A stretch of 64,000 nt of DNA from JAKACA01 sp049510975 (GTDB taxonomy: Bacteria; Actinomycetota; Acidimicrobiia; Acidimicrobiales; Bog-793). Where the stretch lies: positions 1 through 64,000 of the forward strand of contig JBEKYM010000015.1 in assembly GCA_049510975.1 (NCBI GenBank), written 5' to 3'. Positions 1-9,100 of this stretch are shown here, piece after piece (positions within the stretch are counted from its first letter, which is position 1; each line of letters starts with the position of its first letter). The position numbers were made by a program, and so were the translations under genes. Below the pieces are notes generated by a model. The model was not told the origin of the DNA. It worked only from the letters and a program-made list of their open reading frames with translations, and made no database searches.

Positions 1-26
1 CGTCTTCGTCCCGCCGGCCGGCAGCT

Positions 27-470
27 TCAGTCATTCACCCGCTCGTCCACGTGGTGGGCGAAGTCGATGAGATCGGCCCGCACGGCTCCCATCATGCGCA
101 ATTGGGCAATGGAGGAGTCGTCGACACGCCGGGCGACGGCGTCGATCGCTCTCAGGTTGACGCCGACGTAGTCCTGCATACGGTCGAAGTACGGGCGCAT
201 GACGGCCATGATCGCCCGGTGGACGAGGCGCCGGACGACGCCGCGAACCCCCACGAGCGGAGGCGGGGCGAGCAGGGCGCGCATGTCCCAGTTCTCGTGC
301 ATCCACCCGATGTGGTCGCTGAGCTGCACGGGTGCGCGGTTCATCTGCTGGATCGTTGCGTCGAAGGACTCCGACGGCGTCCAGACCTTGGGTGCCACGG
401 CGCCGACTTCGCGCCGTGACGACCTCAGCTCGTCGACGACTCGCCGAGCATCGAGAGGAATATCTCCCAT
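27..470 (-). CDS. Small protein of glycosyltransferase loci (unknown function)
   Basis: 147 residues, no recognised enzyme domain. The middle (about residues 72-115) reads as an amphipathic helix followed by a run of Leu/Ala/Val-rich sequence around YFDRMQDYVGVNLRAID. From memory this resembles short proteins and N-terminal segments found beside glycosyltransferases and methyltransferases in polysaccharide clusters, where a similar helix is followed by a QxxFN-like motif. The ATG at 470 has a clean GAGGAG Shine-Dalgarno 2 nt upstream inside the end of the preceding gene; the two reading frames overlap by 46 nt, so translation is probably coupled to the large glycosyltransferase. Role not known; it may act as a membrane or partner anchor (inference). 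Confidence 0.7.
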   Translation of the reverse strand: MGDIPLDARRVVDELRSSRREVGAVAPKVWTPSESFDATIQQMNRAPVQLSDHIGWMHENWDMRALLAPPPLVGVRGVVRRLVHRAIMAVMRPYFDRMQDYVGVNLRAIDAVARRVDDSSIAQLRMMGAVRADLIDFAHHVDERVND

Positions 471-3292
471 CGCTCCTCATCTTCCTTGATCGGGAGCCGG
501 CAACTGTTGTCGAAACGGCCCAGGTTGCGGTTGTAGTACGGGTCCCCCGACAAGATGAGCGAACGCCAGCGCTTCCGGAAGAACGGTGCTTCGGTGATGT
601 CGTCACTGTGCCCGCGGCTCTTCGACTCGTGGTGGATCATCTCGGCGAGCGGCGTGTACACGACGAGGAGCCCCGCCTGGCGCAGTCGCAAGCAGTAGTC
701 GATGTCGTTGAAGGCGATCGGCAAGTTCCCATCGAAACCCCCCGCCTCCTCGAACACCGAGCGTCGCGTCAGGAGACAGGCTCCGGTGACGGCCGAGAAG
801 TTTCGCGTCACGGTCGTGAGTGACAGGTAGCCAGGCTTGTCCCCGCTGATTCCCTGCTGGACGTGGGTCGCCCCCCATCCGACACCGACGACGACGCCGG
901 CGTGCTGAACGGTGCCGTCCGGGTAGAGCAGGCGTGCACCGACGGCGCCCACTTCGGGTCGCTCCGCCTGGGCCACCATGGCCGCCAGCCAACCGTGTGA
1001 CCGGGCGACGACGTCGTTGTTGAGGAACAGCAGCATCTCGCCGCGTGCTTTTCGAGCTGCTTCGTTGTTGATGGCGACCCAGTCGAAGGGACCAGGCGCC
1101 TCGATGAGGCGGACCCGGTGGTCGCGAGCGAGGTCTTCGAGGAGTGCTCGTGTTTCTGGCTGGGCGCTGTCGTTGTCGACGAGGAGGAGCTCGAAGTTGT
1201 CGTAACCAGGGTGCTCGATGAAGGACCGGTAGCAGGCCGCCGTGAGCGCCGGCTCGTCGCGGAACGGGATGATGGCGCTCACGAGGTAGTCCGATTGATG
1301 CCGGCGCATGAAGTGGTAGCTGCCCGGGACTCGCGGGTGCTGCACGACCGAGGCGTCGATGCGCCGTCGCGCCGCCGTCTCTTCGAGGGCGCGGCGCCCG
1401 GCCTCGAACGCCCACGGTTTGGCGCCCGGATCGCCGCTCGCCGAGCCGGCGGAGGTCCGCCAGTGGTAGAGGACCTCGGGGATGTGGACGATGGCGTTCG
1501 TCATCTCGGTGATCCGGAGCATGAGGTCGTAGTCCTGGGCGCCGTCGAACTCGGAGCGGCAGCCTCCGAGCTGGCTGACGAGCTCGCGCCGCAGCACGAG
1601 AACGTGGCACATGTAGGCGTTGGACAGCAGCAGGTCGGGCGACCAGTCGGGCTTGAACGTGGGCATGAACCGCCGGCCGAAGTCGTCGATCTTGTCCTCG
1701 TCGGAATAGAGGAGGTCAGCCTCGGGGTGCTCCTCGATCGACTGGGCAATGCGCTCGAGAGCGTTCTCGTGCAGCTCGTCGTCGTGGTCGAGGAATACGA
1801 CGTACCGGCCCGTGGCGAGGGCGAGAGCATCGTTGGTGGCCGCCGAGATGCCACCGTTGGTGGCCCGGACCCTCACGTGTATCCGCGGCTCGGCGGCTGT
1901 GAGGGCGGCGAGTTGCTCGGCGAGGGCCGGATCGCCCGAAGCGTCGTCGCAGAGGCAGATCTCCCAGTTGTCGTAGCTCTGGGTCAGCACCGAAGCGATG
2001 CAGCGATCGAAGGTCACCAGTGCCGGCCGGTAGCACGGCACGATGACGCTGAACAAGGGCCGGTGCTGGCGACCTGGCGCCGGCGCGTCGCTCGAGGCTG
2101 CCGGCCGGTCCGAATGAGGGGGCGCCAGGCGCCTCGGACTGGCTTTGCGCCCCCGCCGACTCGTGTGCCGGACGTTGCCGGACGCTCCTCCCGCACGTTC
2201 GACCGCGAGCAGATCCGAGGTCGTGACCGTTGGCCGGTACGGCGACTCCCCGCGTGCCTCGAGCCACTCGTGATATCTCACCTCGTCCTCGGTGGCGTCT
2301 TTGGCCAGCTCGATGACGGAGACGAACTCGCCGGGCTCCGCCGGCGGCAGCGTGAGGAAATGGCCGGCCAGCTCCTGGCTCAACCACTCCATGCCCCTCC
2401 AGATGCGGGTGGCGTCGCGGTGCTGCTCGAGGACGTAGGTCGCCCAGGCCGATTCGGTCGAGGCAGCCGTGTGGGTGAAGCTGGCATGCGGCCCCCGCAG
2501 CTCGACCAGCTCGTCGAACAGATCGGTCTGTGGCTGCAAGACGTCGCCGGCGCTGCCGCGGTCGCGAGCAGCTTTGTCCACACGGAAGTGCTGCAGGCTC
2601 GAATCGAACAGCAGGCTCGGTCGTGATTCGTCGTTGTCTCCGACGGCGACCGCTCCGAGTGACACGAGCCACTCGGTCATCTCGGCGCGCCAGCTCTCCT
2701 CGTCGGCGAGGGCGCTCGAGTACTCCGACACGAAGACCGGCATCCCCTGCAGACCGTCCAGCGCGCGGCGCGTGTAGCGCTCCCACAGGGCGAGCGCCAA
2801 GGGGAGGGCGACGGCATCGCGATCTTCGAGCGATTGAGCTGCCTCGAGAGGGTGGCGAAGGCACAGGACGGCGGCGAGCGGCCGGTCGATCGCCTGGCGC
2901 CAGAACGGCAGCAGCAGCGTCGCTCTCGGGTCCTTCCAGCACACGGCGCGGTTCCGGTCGGGAAAGGCCGTCGTAAAGGTCGTCCGTGCTCGCGCGACGA
3001 GCGCCGCCAGTTCGTCCGAGCGGGCGGGATCGCTTTCGGCGGGCGGGTCGTCCCAGCTGCCGCCGAGGCGGCGGAGAACGTCGTCGCACTCTTCGAGGAG
3101 GACGAGGCTCTCGAAGTGCCCGAACTCGTTGCCGTGGCGGTTGCCGAGGAGATCGTCGTGGCGAGGCAGCTCGAGCCCGAGCGTCGCCAGCGCCGAGGCG
3201 ACGGCGGACGTCCCGCTGCGGTGCATTCCGACGACGAGGACAGCGGGTGCCACTGCTGGCGGTTGTGCGGGGCGACCGGCGCGAGGACTCAT
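425..3292 (-). CDS. Trifunctional-looking sulfotransferase / double GT2 glycosyltransferase
   Basis: About 955 residues from the ATG at 3292; a GTG at 3394 would add 34 Arg-rich residues and neither start has a clear ribosome site. The N-terminal third carries a P-loop-like PAPS motif (GMHRSGTSAVA) and a long all-helical region typical of sulfotransferases. Two GT-A domains follow: one starting near FSVIVPCYRP with the metal-binding stretch LDHDDE, the other near VSAIIPFRDE with LNNDV. This is the layout of large cell-surface polysaccharide enzymes that add sugars (and possibly sulfate) to a lipid-linked or surface glycan in the cytoplasm. Downstream is the small coupled protein at 27-470. 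Sugar and acceptor specificity cannot be read from sequence. Confidence 0.85.
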   Translation of the reverse strand: MSPRAGRPAQPPAVAPAVLVVGMHRSGTSAVASALATLGLELPRHDDLLGNRHGNEFGHFESLVLLEECDDVLRRLGGSWDDPPAESDPARSDELAALVARARTTFTTAFPDRNRAVCWKDPRATLLLPFWRQAIDRPLAAVLCLRHPLEAAQSLEDRDAVALPLALALWERYTRRALDGLQGMPVFVSEYSSALADEESWRAEMTEWLVSLGAVAVGDNDESRPSLLFDSSLQHFRVDKAARDRGSAGDVLQPQTDLFDELVELRGPHASFTHTAASTESAWATYVLEQHRDATRIWRGMEWLSQELAGHFLTLPPAEPGEFVSVIELAKDATEDEVRYHEWLEARGESPYRPTVTTSDLLAVERAGGASGNVRHTSRRGRKASPRRLAPPHSDRPAASSDAPAPGRQHRPLFSVIVPCYRPALVTFDRCIASVLTQSYDNWEICLCDDASGDPALAEQLAALTAAEPRIHVRVRATNGGISAATNDALALATGRYVVFLDHDDELHENALERIAQSIEEHPEADLLYSDEDKIDDFGRRFMPTFKPDWSPDLLLSNAYMCHVLVLRRELVSQLGGCRSEFDGAQDYDLMLRITEMTNAIVHIPEVLYHWRTSAGSASGDPGAKPWAFEAGRRALEETAARRRIDASVVQHPRVPGSYHFMRRHQSDYLVSAIIPFRDEPALTAACYRSFIEHPGYDNFELLLVDNDSAQPETRALLEDLARDHRVRLIEAPGPFDWVAINNEAARKARGEMLLFLNNDVVARSHGWLAAMVAQAERPEVGAVGARLLYPDGTVQHAGVVVGVGWGATHVQQGISGDKPGYLSLTTVTRNFSAVTGACLLTRRSVFEEAGGFDGNLPIAFNDIDYCLRLRQAGLLVVYTPLAEMIHHESKSRGHSDDITEAPFFRKRWRSLILSGDPYYNRNLGRFDNSCRLPIKEDEERWEIFLSMLGESSTS

Positions 3293-3435
3293 GTCAAGGG
3301 GTGAGGAGGCGCGGCGTCGGTCGTTGTCGAGGATTGCCCGACGACGCTGGAACCCACTTTGCAATCGTAGGCGGAGGGGGTTCGGATCTGCCACGATAGG
3401 TACGTGACGAGTTCTGACCCGTCGCCCGGGGTGGC

Positions 3436-4065
3436 ATGGCCGAGTTGACCGCCCCAGGCGTTTCCACCGAGCTCGTCGGTCGCCGGGTCAAACTGCGTCC
3501 CCTGCATGAGGAGGATTTCGAAGCCTGGCACGAGGTGAGGACGCGCTGCCGTGACTGGCTCCTTCCCTGGGAGCCCCGCCCGAGCAATGCCTCCTACCCG
3601 CCGGAAGATCGCCAGAGCTTTGTCGCTCGTTGCTCGATGCGCGAGCGGGAGCGACAGCTCGGCACAGGCTTCGCCTTCGGCATTTTTGCCGGCTCGCGTT
3701 TTGTCGGGGAGGTGAACCTGTCCTCCGTGCAACGCGGCCCGTTCCAGAATGCCTACGTCGGCTACTGGATGGACCAGTCGCACGCCGGCCGGGGGTACGT
3801 CCCCGAGGCCTGCGTGCTCCTGTTCCGTTTTGCCTTCGAGGATCTCGGCTTGCATCGGCTGCAGATCTCGATCATCCCGCGGAACCGTCCGAGCCGCCGA
3901 GTGGCTCAGAAGCTGTGGCTGCGAGGCGAGGGGATTGCCCTCCGTTACCTCGAGATCGACGGCAAATGGGAGGACCACGTGCGCTATGCCATCACCAGCG
4001 AGGAGTGGTCCGAGCGCCGGGACCGCTACTTGCGGCAGTGGCTGAGCGAAGCGTCGACATTCTGA
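3436..4065 (+). CDS. GNAT N-acetyltransferase, RimJ/RimL type
   Basis: 209 residues. The order of elements fits the RimJ/RimL branch of GNAT enzymes, which acetylate the N-terminal amine of ribosomal proteins or small amines using acetyl-CoA: VKLRPLHEEDFEAW at the N-terminus, GEVNLSSV and VGYWMDQSHAGRGY (the acetyl-CoA loop R/Q-x-x-G-x-G/A region), then LGLHRLQISIIPRNRPSRRV in the last beta strands. It is divergent from the glycosyltransferase at 3292, with about 140 bp between. The ATG at 3436 is preceded only by a weak GGGGTGG. The substrate is unknown; an antibiotic- or toxin-modifying role cannot be excluded. Confidence 0.88.
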   Translation: MAELTAPGVSTELVGRRVKLRPLHEEDFEAWHEVRTRCRDWLLPWEPRPSNASYPPEDRQSFVARCSMRERERQLGTGFAFGIFAGSRFVGEVNLSSVQRGPFQNAYVGYWMDQSHAGRGYVPEACVLLFRFAFEDLGLHRLQISIIPRNRPSRRVAQKLWLRGEGIALRYLEIDGKWEDHVRYAITSEEWSERRDRYLRQWLSEASTF

Positions 4066-4119
4066 ACCTGCGGGCGCGCCGTCGAGGGCTCGTTGCGAGC
4101 ACCACCGACCGCCTCAGCC

Positions 4120-5166
4120 TCAGCCGTCGGACTGGCGAACGATGGCAGGAGAGTGCTTGAAGAACGCCTCGACGTCGGCGTCGTACTGGTAGGGGCGGAT
4201 CTGGTTGCCGATCGCCCGGCGTAGGCGCATGGCTTCGGCGAAGCGTTCTACGGCACCCGCCGAGCTGGTCGAGAACTCGAAACCTGCCGCCTTCAACCTC
4301 GCCGTGTCGATCCCCCTGCCGTAGCGCAAGAGGTTCTCCAGCTCGAGCGGCAGGTCGAGCAGGTTGAGCCGCAGCAGCGGGGCGACGGCTTGTCGGGTGA
4401 GGAACGGCGAGATCGGCAACCGCCAGACGCCGGCGATCTTGGCAACTTCGCTCACCGGGATTTTGCCGTCACCTGAGACGTTGTAGGTGCCTCCGATCGA
4501 CTCCAGCACCACCGTCTCGAGGCAGCGCACCACGTCGTCCTCGGCGACGAACTGGATGAGGGGATCGAATCCGGCGATACACGGCATGAGACCGCGGGAG
4601 AGGTTGCGGCTGATCGGCGTCGAGATCTGATTGCCGAGGACGTTGGCGAAACGCAGCAGTGTCACGGTCACGTCCGGGTTCTCGTCCGCGAAGTCGCGCA
4701 CGTAGCTCTCGACCTCGATGAGCGAGCGCTCGAGGCGCGAGCGCGCGGGACGCGACCTCGGCGTGTCCTCGGCGAACCAGGCGGGATCGGCCGAATGGGC
4801 GCCGTAGACGACCGAGGAGGACTTGACCACAACCTGTCGGACCGAGGACTTGGCCGCACCGGCGGCCGCCAGCAGGTTCATCGTGCCGATGACGTTGATC
4901 TCGTGCAGCGCCCGGCCGGACATCGACGAGGAGTCCACGACGAGGAACGTGTGGATGATCGTGTCCACCTGGGTCGCTTGCACGATCCGCGTGAGCAGCG
5001 AGTAACTGCTGTCGGCCCTGACGTACTCGGTCCTCTCGAGCGGGACCGACGGCGTGCCCGTTCCCATGCCGAGGAGCATCTCCACCTCGGGGTTGTCCTC
5101 GAGGGCCGCAGCCACCCGGCCTCCCCAGAACGTGTCGAGGCCAGTGAGCAGGATGCGTCTTCCCAT
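4120..5166 (-). CDS. NAD-dependent epimerase/dehydratase (GalE2-like SDR)
   Basis: 348 residues of extended short-chain dehydrogenase. The N-terminus RRILLTGLDTFWGGRVA is a variant of the TGxxGxxG nucleotide motif with Asp-Thr-Phe-Trp in the loop, followed by the strand end SSSVVYGA with the catalytic Ser/Tyr neighbourhood. The ATG at 5166 shares one base with the stop of the upstream acyltransferase (TGATG), so the two are co-translated. A GalE2-like epimerase next to a similar acyltransferase is also found in mycobacteria (Rv0501/Rv0502 region, from memory). That suggests a joint role in envelope lipid or glycolipid synthesis rather than galactose metabolism, but the substrate is not established here. 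Confidence 0.85.
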   Translation of the reverse strand: MGRRILLTGLDTFWGGRVAAALEDNPEVEMLLGMGTGTPSVPLERTEYVRADSSYSLLTRIVQATQVDTIIHTFLVVDSSSMSGRALHEINVIGTMNLLAAAGAAKSSVRQVVVKSSSVVYGAHSADPAWFAEDTPRSRPARSRLERSLIEVESYVRDFADENPDVTVTLLRFANVLGNQISTPISRNLSRGLMPCIAGFDPLIQFVAEDDVVRCLETVVLESIGGTYNVSGDGKIPVSEVAKIAGVWRLPISPFLTRQAVAPLLRLNLLDLPLELENLLRYGRGIDTARLKAAGFEFSTSSAGAVERFAEAMRLRRAIGNQIRPYQYDADVEAFFKHSPAIVRQSDG

Positions 5167-6065
5167 CAGCCGAACCAGATGCTGCGCCGGTGGGCGAGCA
5201 TGTCGTAGAGGGTCGTCTGGAGTTGCTGACGGATGGCCTCGGCTTCGTCCATGATGCGGCCGCGGGGGTACTTGTCCTTGCCCGGCTCGACGTCGAAGGC
5301 GACAGGCTCGAGCACGCGGAACCGAAACTTCGCCGGCAGGTAGACGACCGATCCGAGCACTGGCCCGAGGAGCAGATGGTTGGCGGTGACCGGCAGGTAC
5401 GGCAGCTTGAGGGCTCTTGCCACCGACGGCAGGCGGAAGAGGATGGGCATCGACTCCTCGGCGCCGACGACCGCGATCGGGACGACCGGAACGCCGGCGC
5501 GCATCGCCGACTCCACGAAACCCCCTCGCCCGAACCGGCGTAGCTGGTACCGCTCGGAGGCGAGCTTGCTCGGGCCTTTCGTCCCTTCGGGGAACACCAG
5601 CGCCAGTTGTTGATGGTCATGGAGGATGCGGTGAGCGTTGTCAGGGTGGGCGGGCACGCCGCCGGTACGGCTCCATCCCGTGCCGATGGCCGGGATCGTG
5701 CGGAAGAAGTTGTCGGCCAGACCGTAGACGGGACGGCCGAGCTCCTCCTCGATCCCCTGCATGATCATCGGCGCATCCGACGGCAGCGCCGCCGCGTGAT
5801 TGGCGACGAGGAGGGCGCCTCCACTCGTGGGGATGTTCTCCAACCCCTCCCACTCCACGCGGAACCAGGTTCGGTAGTAGAAGCTCCCGAGTCTCCGGGC
5901 GGCAACGCGCCACCGCTCGGAGCGGCCCCACTCGTCGACGTCGGAGCGGCGGGCCGGATCTGCCAGCGGGTCGTCTCGTGCGTCGAGACCTGGGAATTGA
6001 AGCATCCGAGCGACGGCATCGCCGCCGTCGGGCTGTTTCAGGATCTTGACCTGCGGTGGCGTCAT
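5166..6065 (-). CDS. Lysophospholipid acyltransferase family protein (PlsC-like)
   Basis: 299 residues from the ATG at 6065, which has GAGGTGAG just upstream; longer open frame beyond it is non-coding in character. The acyltransferase signature appears as VANHAAALPSDAP, where His and Asp are six residues apart instead of the usual four, then LVFPEGTKGPSKL (the EGTR-like substrate loop, here EGTK) and VPVVPIAVVGAEESMP. This is the diglyceride-acyltransferase-like branch rather than canonical PlsC. It probably transfers an acyl chain to a glycerol or glycolipid acceptor at the inner membrane face. Operonic with the epimerase that overlaps its stop codon. Confidence 0.87.
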   Translation of the reverse strand: MTPPQVKILKQPDGGDAVARMLQFPGLDARDDPLADPARRSDVDEWGRSERWRVAARRLGSFYYRTWFRVEWEGLENIPTSGGALLVANHAAALPSDAPMIMQGIEEELGRPVYGLADNFFRTIPAIGTGWSRTGGVPAHPDNAHRILHDHQQLALVFPEGTKGPSKLASERYQLRRFGRGGFVESAMRAGVPVVPIAVVGAEESMPILFRLPSVARALKLPYLPVTANHLLLGPVLGSVVYLPAKFRFRVLEPVAFDVEPGKDKYPRGRIMDEAEAIRQQLQTTLYDMLAHRRSIWFG

Positions 6066-6118
6066 CTCACCTCGATCGTACAGCGCCGCCGAACGACCAC
6101 CGTGAGAGCGACGAAGCG

Positions 6119-7372
6119 CTACGGGCGACCCACGCCGACGAAACCGTCCCAGTACATGGGGTAGAACGCCACATTTGTGCCCGTCTCGGCCGCCTGGATG
6201 ATCGTCTGGGTACCGTACGGGCCGGACCCGACGTACATGGCGACGTGGGTGATCGGCCAAGGGCCGTCGTTGGCAAAGTGGTAGAAGATCAAGTCGCCAG
6301 GCTCGATCTGGGACGGCGCCAGGTGTGTCGACTCGGCGTACTGAGCGGTGGCTCCGTGCTCCAGGGACACGCCGGCGGCGGCCCACGCGAGCATCGTCAG
6401 ACCCGAGCAGTCAACACCTTGCCGGCTGGCCCCACCCCAGACGTAGGGAACACCGAGGAAACTCTCGGCTGCCTTCAAGGCGGCGTTCCCGGCGCTGTTG
6501 CTGCCGGCCGGGACGAGCGGCTGACCCTCGCCGGTGTTGCCGGCCGAGCCTTGCGCGTCACCGGCACCGGCGTTGTTGCCGGGTGTCGGGTCCGATCCGG
6601 CGACACTGCCAGCGGTACCGGCAGCTTGCTCGGCAGCGGCGGCCTCTTGGGCAGCCGCGGCCGCCTCCTGCTCCCGCCGCAGCTTTCGTGCCCGCGCAGC
6701 CGCCGCGGCGGCAACGGCGCGCTCGTGCTCGATGATCAAGGTGGCGAGGCGGCCTTTGACTTCACTCAAGATGGCCGACACTTGCGAAGTCTCGGTCTCG
6801 GCGGCTTGCTTGGCTCGTGCGGCCGCCGCCACGGCTTTGGCAGCTGAACGTTCTTCGGCAGTCTGCACGACGACCGTAGCGGCCACGCGGTCTTTGGCCA
6901 CGACGATGGCGTACTCGGCGTTCTGGAGCTGGTCGGTGACCGAACCCGCGTAGGCGGCGATGCTGCCGGCGTTCGAGGCGCTGCCGTTGAGAACTGCCAG
7001 GTCGGCGGCTGCACCGTTGTCGGTGACGTAGGCGTTGATGGCGGTGTTGCGGAGGTGCACCTGGGCGTGAGCGAGGCTCTGGCGCAGGGAGGCGAGGTGG
7101 GCCTCCGTCCGTTGCAGCCGCGCTCGATCGATGCCGAGAGCTACGACTGCCTCGTCGTAGGCCTCGGCCGCCACCTGGATCTTGTTCTCGTCCGCCGTCA
7201 ATTGGGCAGCCAGTGCGTCCGCACGCTGTTGCAAGGTGCTGATCTGCCCTGCGGTCGGCCCGGCCGCCGCAGCGGGCCCGGCGTTCGACAGCACCGCGAC
7301 CGTGCTGACAGCCATACTGGTGGCCGCCGCGACGGCTGCAAACCGCCTGGTGAAGTACCGCCCCCTGCTCAT
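6119..7372 (-). CDS. Secreted NlpC/P60 peptidoglycan endopeptidase (RipA/CwlO-like)
   Basis: 417 residues. A signal peptide (about 1-37, ending AGPAAAA) leads into a long Ala/Glu/Gln-rich coiled coil (about 40-235), a Gly/Ala/Asn-rich linker (240-290) and a C-terminal NlpC/P60 domain. The catalytic Cys is in VDCSGL (about residue 322), the His in ITHVAMYVG (about 376). Such enzymes cut the D-Glu to diamino-acid bond of peptidoglycan stems outside the cell during daughter-cell separation; the coiled coil commonly autoinhibits or docks to FtsEX. The ATG at 7372 lacks a strong ribosome site; a TTGACA sits at 7405-7410 on this strand. It is divergent from the esterase at 7496. Confidence 0.9.
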   Translation of the reverse strand: MSRGRYFTRRFAAVAAATSMAVSTVAVLSNAGPAAAAGPTAGQISTLQQRADALAAQLTADENKIQVAAEAYDEAVVALGIDRARLQRTEAHLASLRQSLAHAQVHLRNTAINAYVTDNGAAADLAVLNGSASNAGSIAAYAGSVTDQLQNAEYAIVVAKDRVAATVVVQTAEERSAAKAVAAAARAKQAAETETSQVSAILSEVKGRLATLIIEHERAVAAAAAARARKLRREQEAAAAAQEAAAAEQAAGTAGSVAGSDPTPGNNAGAGDAQGSAGNTGEGQPLVPAGSNSAGNAALKAAESFLGVPYVWGGASRQGVDCSGLTMLAWAAAGVSLEHGATAQYAESTHLAPSQIEPGDLIFYHFANDGPWPITHVAMYVGSGPYGTQTIIQAAETGTNVAFYPMYWDGFVGVGRP

Positions 7373-7495
7373 GACATATCAACTTTGGCCACTTCACGCA
7401 CTCTTGTCAACACGAAGCCCCTTCGTAACAGGATCGACACGCCGTACGGGCTACGTTCGGGTCGGGTCGACGACCGAGATCGACTGCGAGGTGAC

Positions 7496-9100
7496 ATGCC
7501 TGGACTGGTCGTAGAGACGCGCTACGGACGCATCCGGGGCAGCGCTGAAGACGGCCTGAGCGTCTTTCGAGGCGTACCGTTTGCCGCCGCTCCCGTCGGC
7601 GAGCTCAGATTCCGTCCACCGGCGGAGCCCGAGCCGTGGACCGGGGTCCGCGAAGCCACGGTCTTCTCGCCGATGAGCCCGCAGCCGCCACCCACCGGCC
7701 TCGAGGCGATCCCGGGTGACCCGACCGAACAGTCAGAGGACTGTCTCTATCTGAACGTGTGGACGCCTGCGCCAGACGGCGGAGGCAGGCCCGTGATGGT
7801 GTTCATTCATGGCGGGGGTTTTGGCTCGGGGTCGTCGTCGGTCTCGGTGTACCACGGAGCTGCTCTTGCTCGTCACGATGTCGTCGTCGTCACGGTCAAC
7901 TACCGCTTGGGAGTGCTCGGATGGCTGGCGCACCCGATGCTTGCCCGCGCCGGGGCCGTCGGGGAGGGTTTCGGCAACTGGGGGCTCCAGGACCAGATCG
8001 CCGCCCTCCGGTTCGTGCGCGAGCACGCGGCCGCGTTCGGTGGTGACCCGGAGAACGTGACGGTCTTCGGCGAGTCGGCCGGCGCCATGAGCGTCGCCGC
8101 CCTCCTTGGGTGCGCGGCAGCACGGCCGCTGTTCAACCGGGCGATCCTGCAGAGCGGTGCTGCGGCTGCGCTCGGCGTCGCCGAGGGCTCCCGCGTCGCA
8201 CAAGCCCTTGCGAGTGAGCTCGGCCTCTCGTCGGTCACCCGCGACGGGCTGGTGAGTCAGCCGGTCGAAGCGCTGCTCGCAGCCCAACAAGCAGTGGCGT
8301 CGCGACAGGACGCCAACGGCTTGACGTTCCAACCGGTCGTCGACGGCGGGGCCCTCGAGCGCCACCCGGCTGTCGAGATCGCGCTCGGGAAGGCCGCCGG
8401 CATCGATCTCATGGTGGGCACGAACCGGGACGAGTGGGCGCTGTTCAGCTTCGGTGCCACTGCCGCCCACGAGATCGACGACGGCCGGCTGCTCAAGCTC
8501 GTTCGGCGTCATCTTCGAGCCGCCGGGCTCGAGGATGTCGTGCCGGCGGAGGAGTTCATCGAGACCCATCGCGCAGCCCGATCCAAGCGAGACGAGCCGG
8601 CGGATCCCGCCAGCCTCTACACCTCGCTCGGCACCGATTGGGTCTTTCGCGTGCCGTCGATGCGCCTGCTCGCTGCTCAGGCGACGTATCCGGCTCGTAC
8701 CTACGCATACCTGTTCGACTGGGAGACACCGTTCGGCGGAGGCGGCCTCGGCTCCTGCCACGCCCTCGAACTGCCCTTCGTGTTCGGGACCGCCGACAAC
8801 CCCTTCATCTCGCTCTTCGCCGGCTCCGGCCCGGAGGCGGATCGGCTCGCAGCCGCCATGACCTCGGCATGGACCGCCTTTGCCCGCACGGGTGACCCGT
8901 CGGAGACCGACGGTCCAGTCGGCGCCTGGCCCCTCTACCGCCCGCCCGAGCGTCTCACGATGCGCCTTGGTCGGGTCATCGAGGTTGTCTCGGCGCCGAA
9001 GGAGATCGAGCGGTCATGGCTGGACGAGCACCTCGGACCGTACGGCAAGCTGGAGGCCGCCGGTCTCGATCACGTGCGTGAGCCGGCGCGGGGGACGTAG
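7496..9100 (+). CDS. Type-B carboxylesterase / para-nitrobenzyl esterase
   Basis: 534 residues from the ATG at 7496 (GAGGTG upstream). All hallmarks of the cholinesterase-like family are present: FRGVPFAAAPVG, SEDCLYLNVWTP, oxyanion loop FIHGGGFG (about 103-110), nucleophile elbow FGESAGAMS with Ser194, an acidic residue in GTNRDEW, and the catalytic His in SCHALELPFVFG. It hydrolyses carboxylic esters, probably in the cytoplasm since no signal peptide is seen. Natural substrate unknown. The last ten bases, including the TAG stop, are also the first ten bases of the tRNA gene that follows, so transcript ends and tRNA processing must compete. Confidence 0.92.
   Translation: MPGLVVETRYGRIRGSAEDGLSVFRGVPFAAAPVGELRFRPPAEPEPWTGVREATVFSPMSPQPPPTGLEAIPGDPTEQSEDCLYLNVWTPAPDGGGRPVMVFIHGGGFGSGSSSVSVYHGAALARHDVVVVTVNYRLGVLGWLAHPMLARAGAVGEGFGNWGLQDQIAALRFVREHAAAFGGDPENVTVFGESAGAMSVAALLGCAAARPLFNRAILQSGAAAALGVAEGSRVAQALASELGLSSVTRDGLVSQPVEALLAAQQAVASRQDANGLTFQPVVDGGALERHPAVEIALGKAAGIDLMVGTNRDEWALFSFGATAAHEIDDGRLLKLVRRHLRAAGLEDVVPAEEFIETHRAARSKRDEPADPASLYTSLGTDWVFRVPSMRLLAAQATYPARTYAYLFDWETPFGGGGLGSCHALELPFVFGTADNPFISLFAGSGPEADRLAAAMTSAWTAFARTGDPSETDGPVGAWPLYRPPERLTMRLGRVIEVVSAPKEIERSWLDEHLGPYGKLEAAGLDHVREPARGT

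Noticed and set aside
1118..2626. Long plus-strand open frame
   Set aside because: Antisense shadow of the large glycosyltransferase in GC-rich DNA with no family motif.
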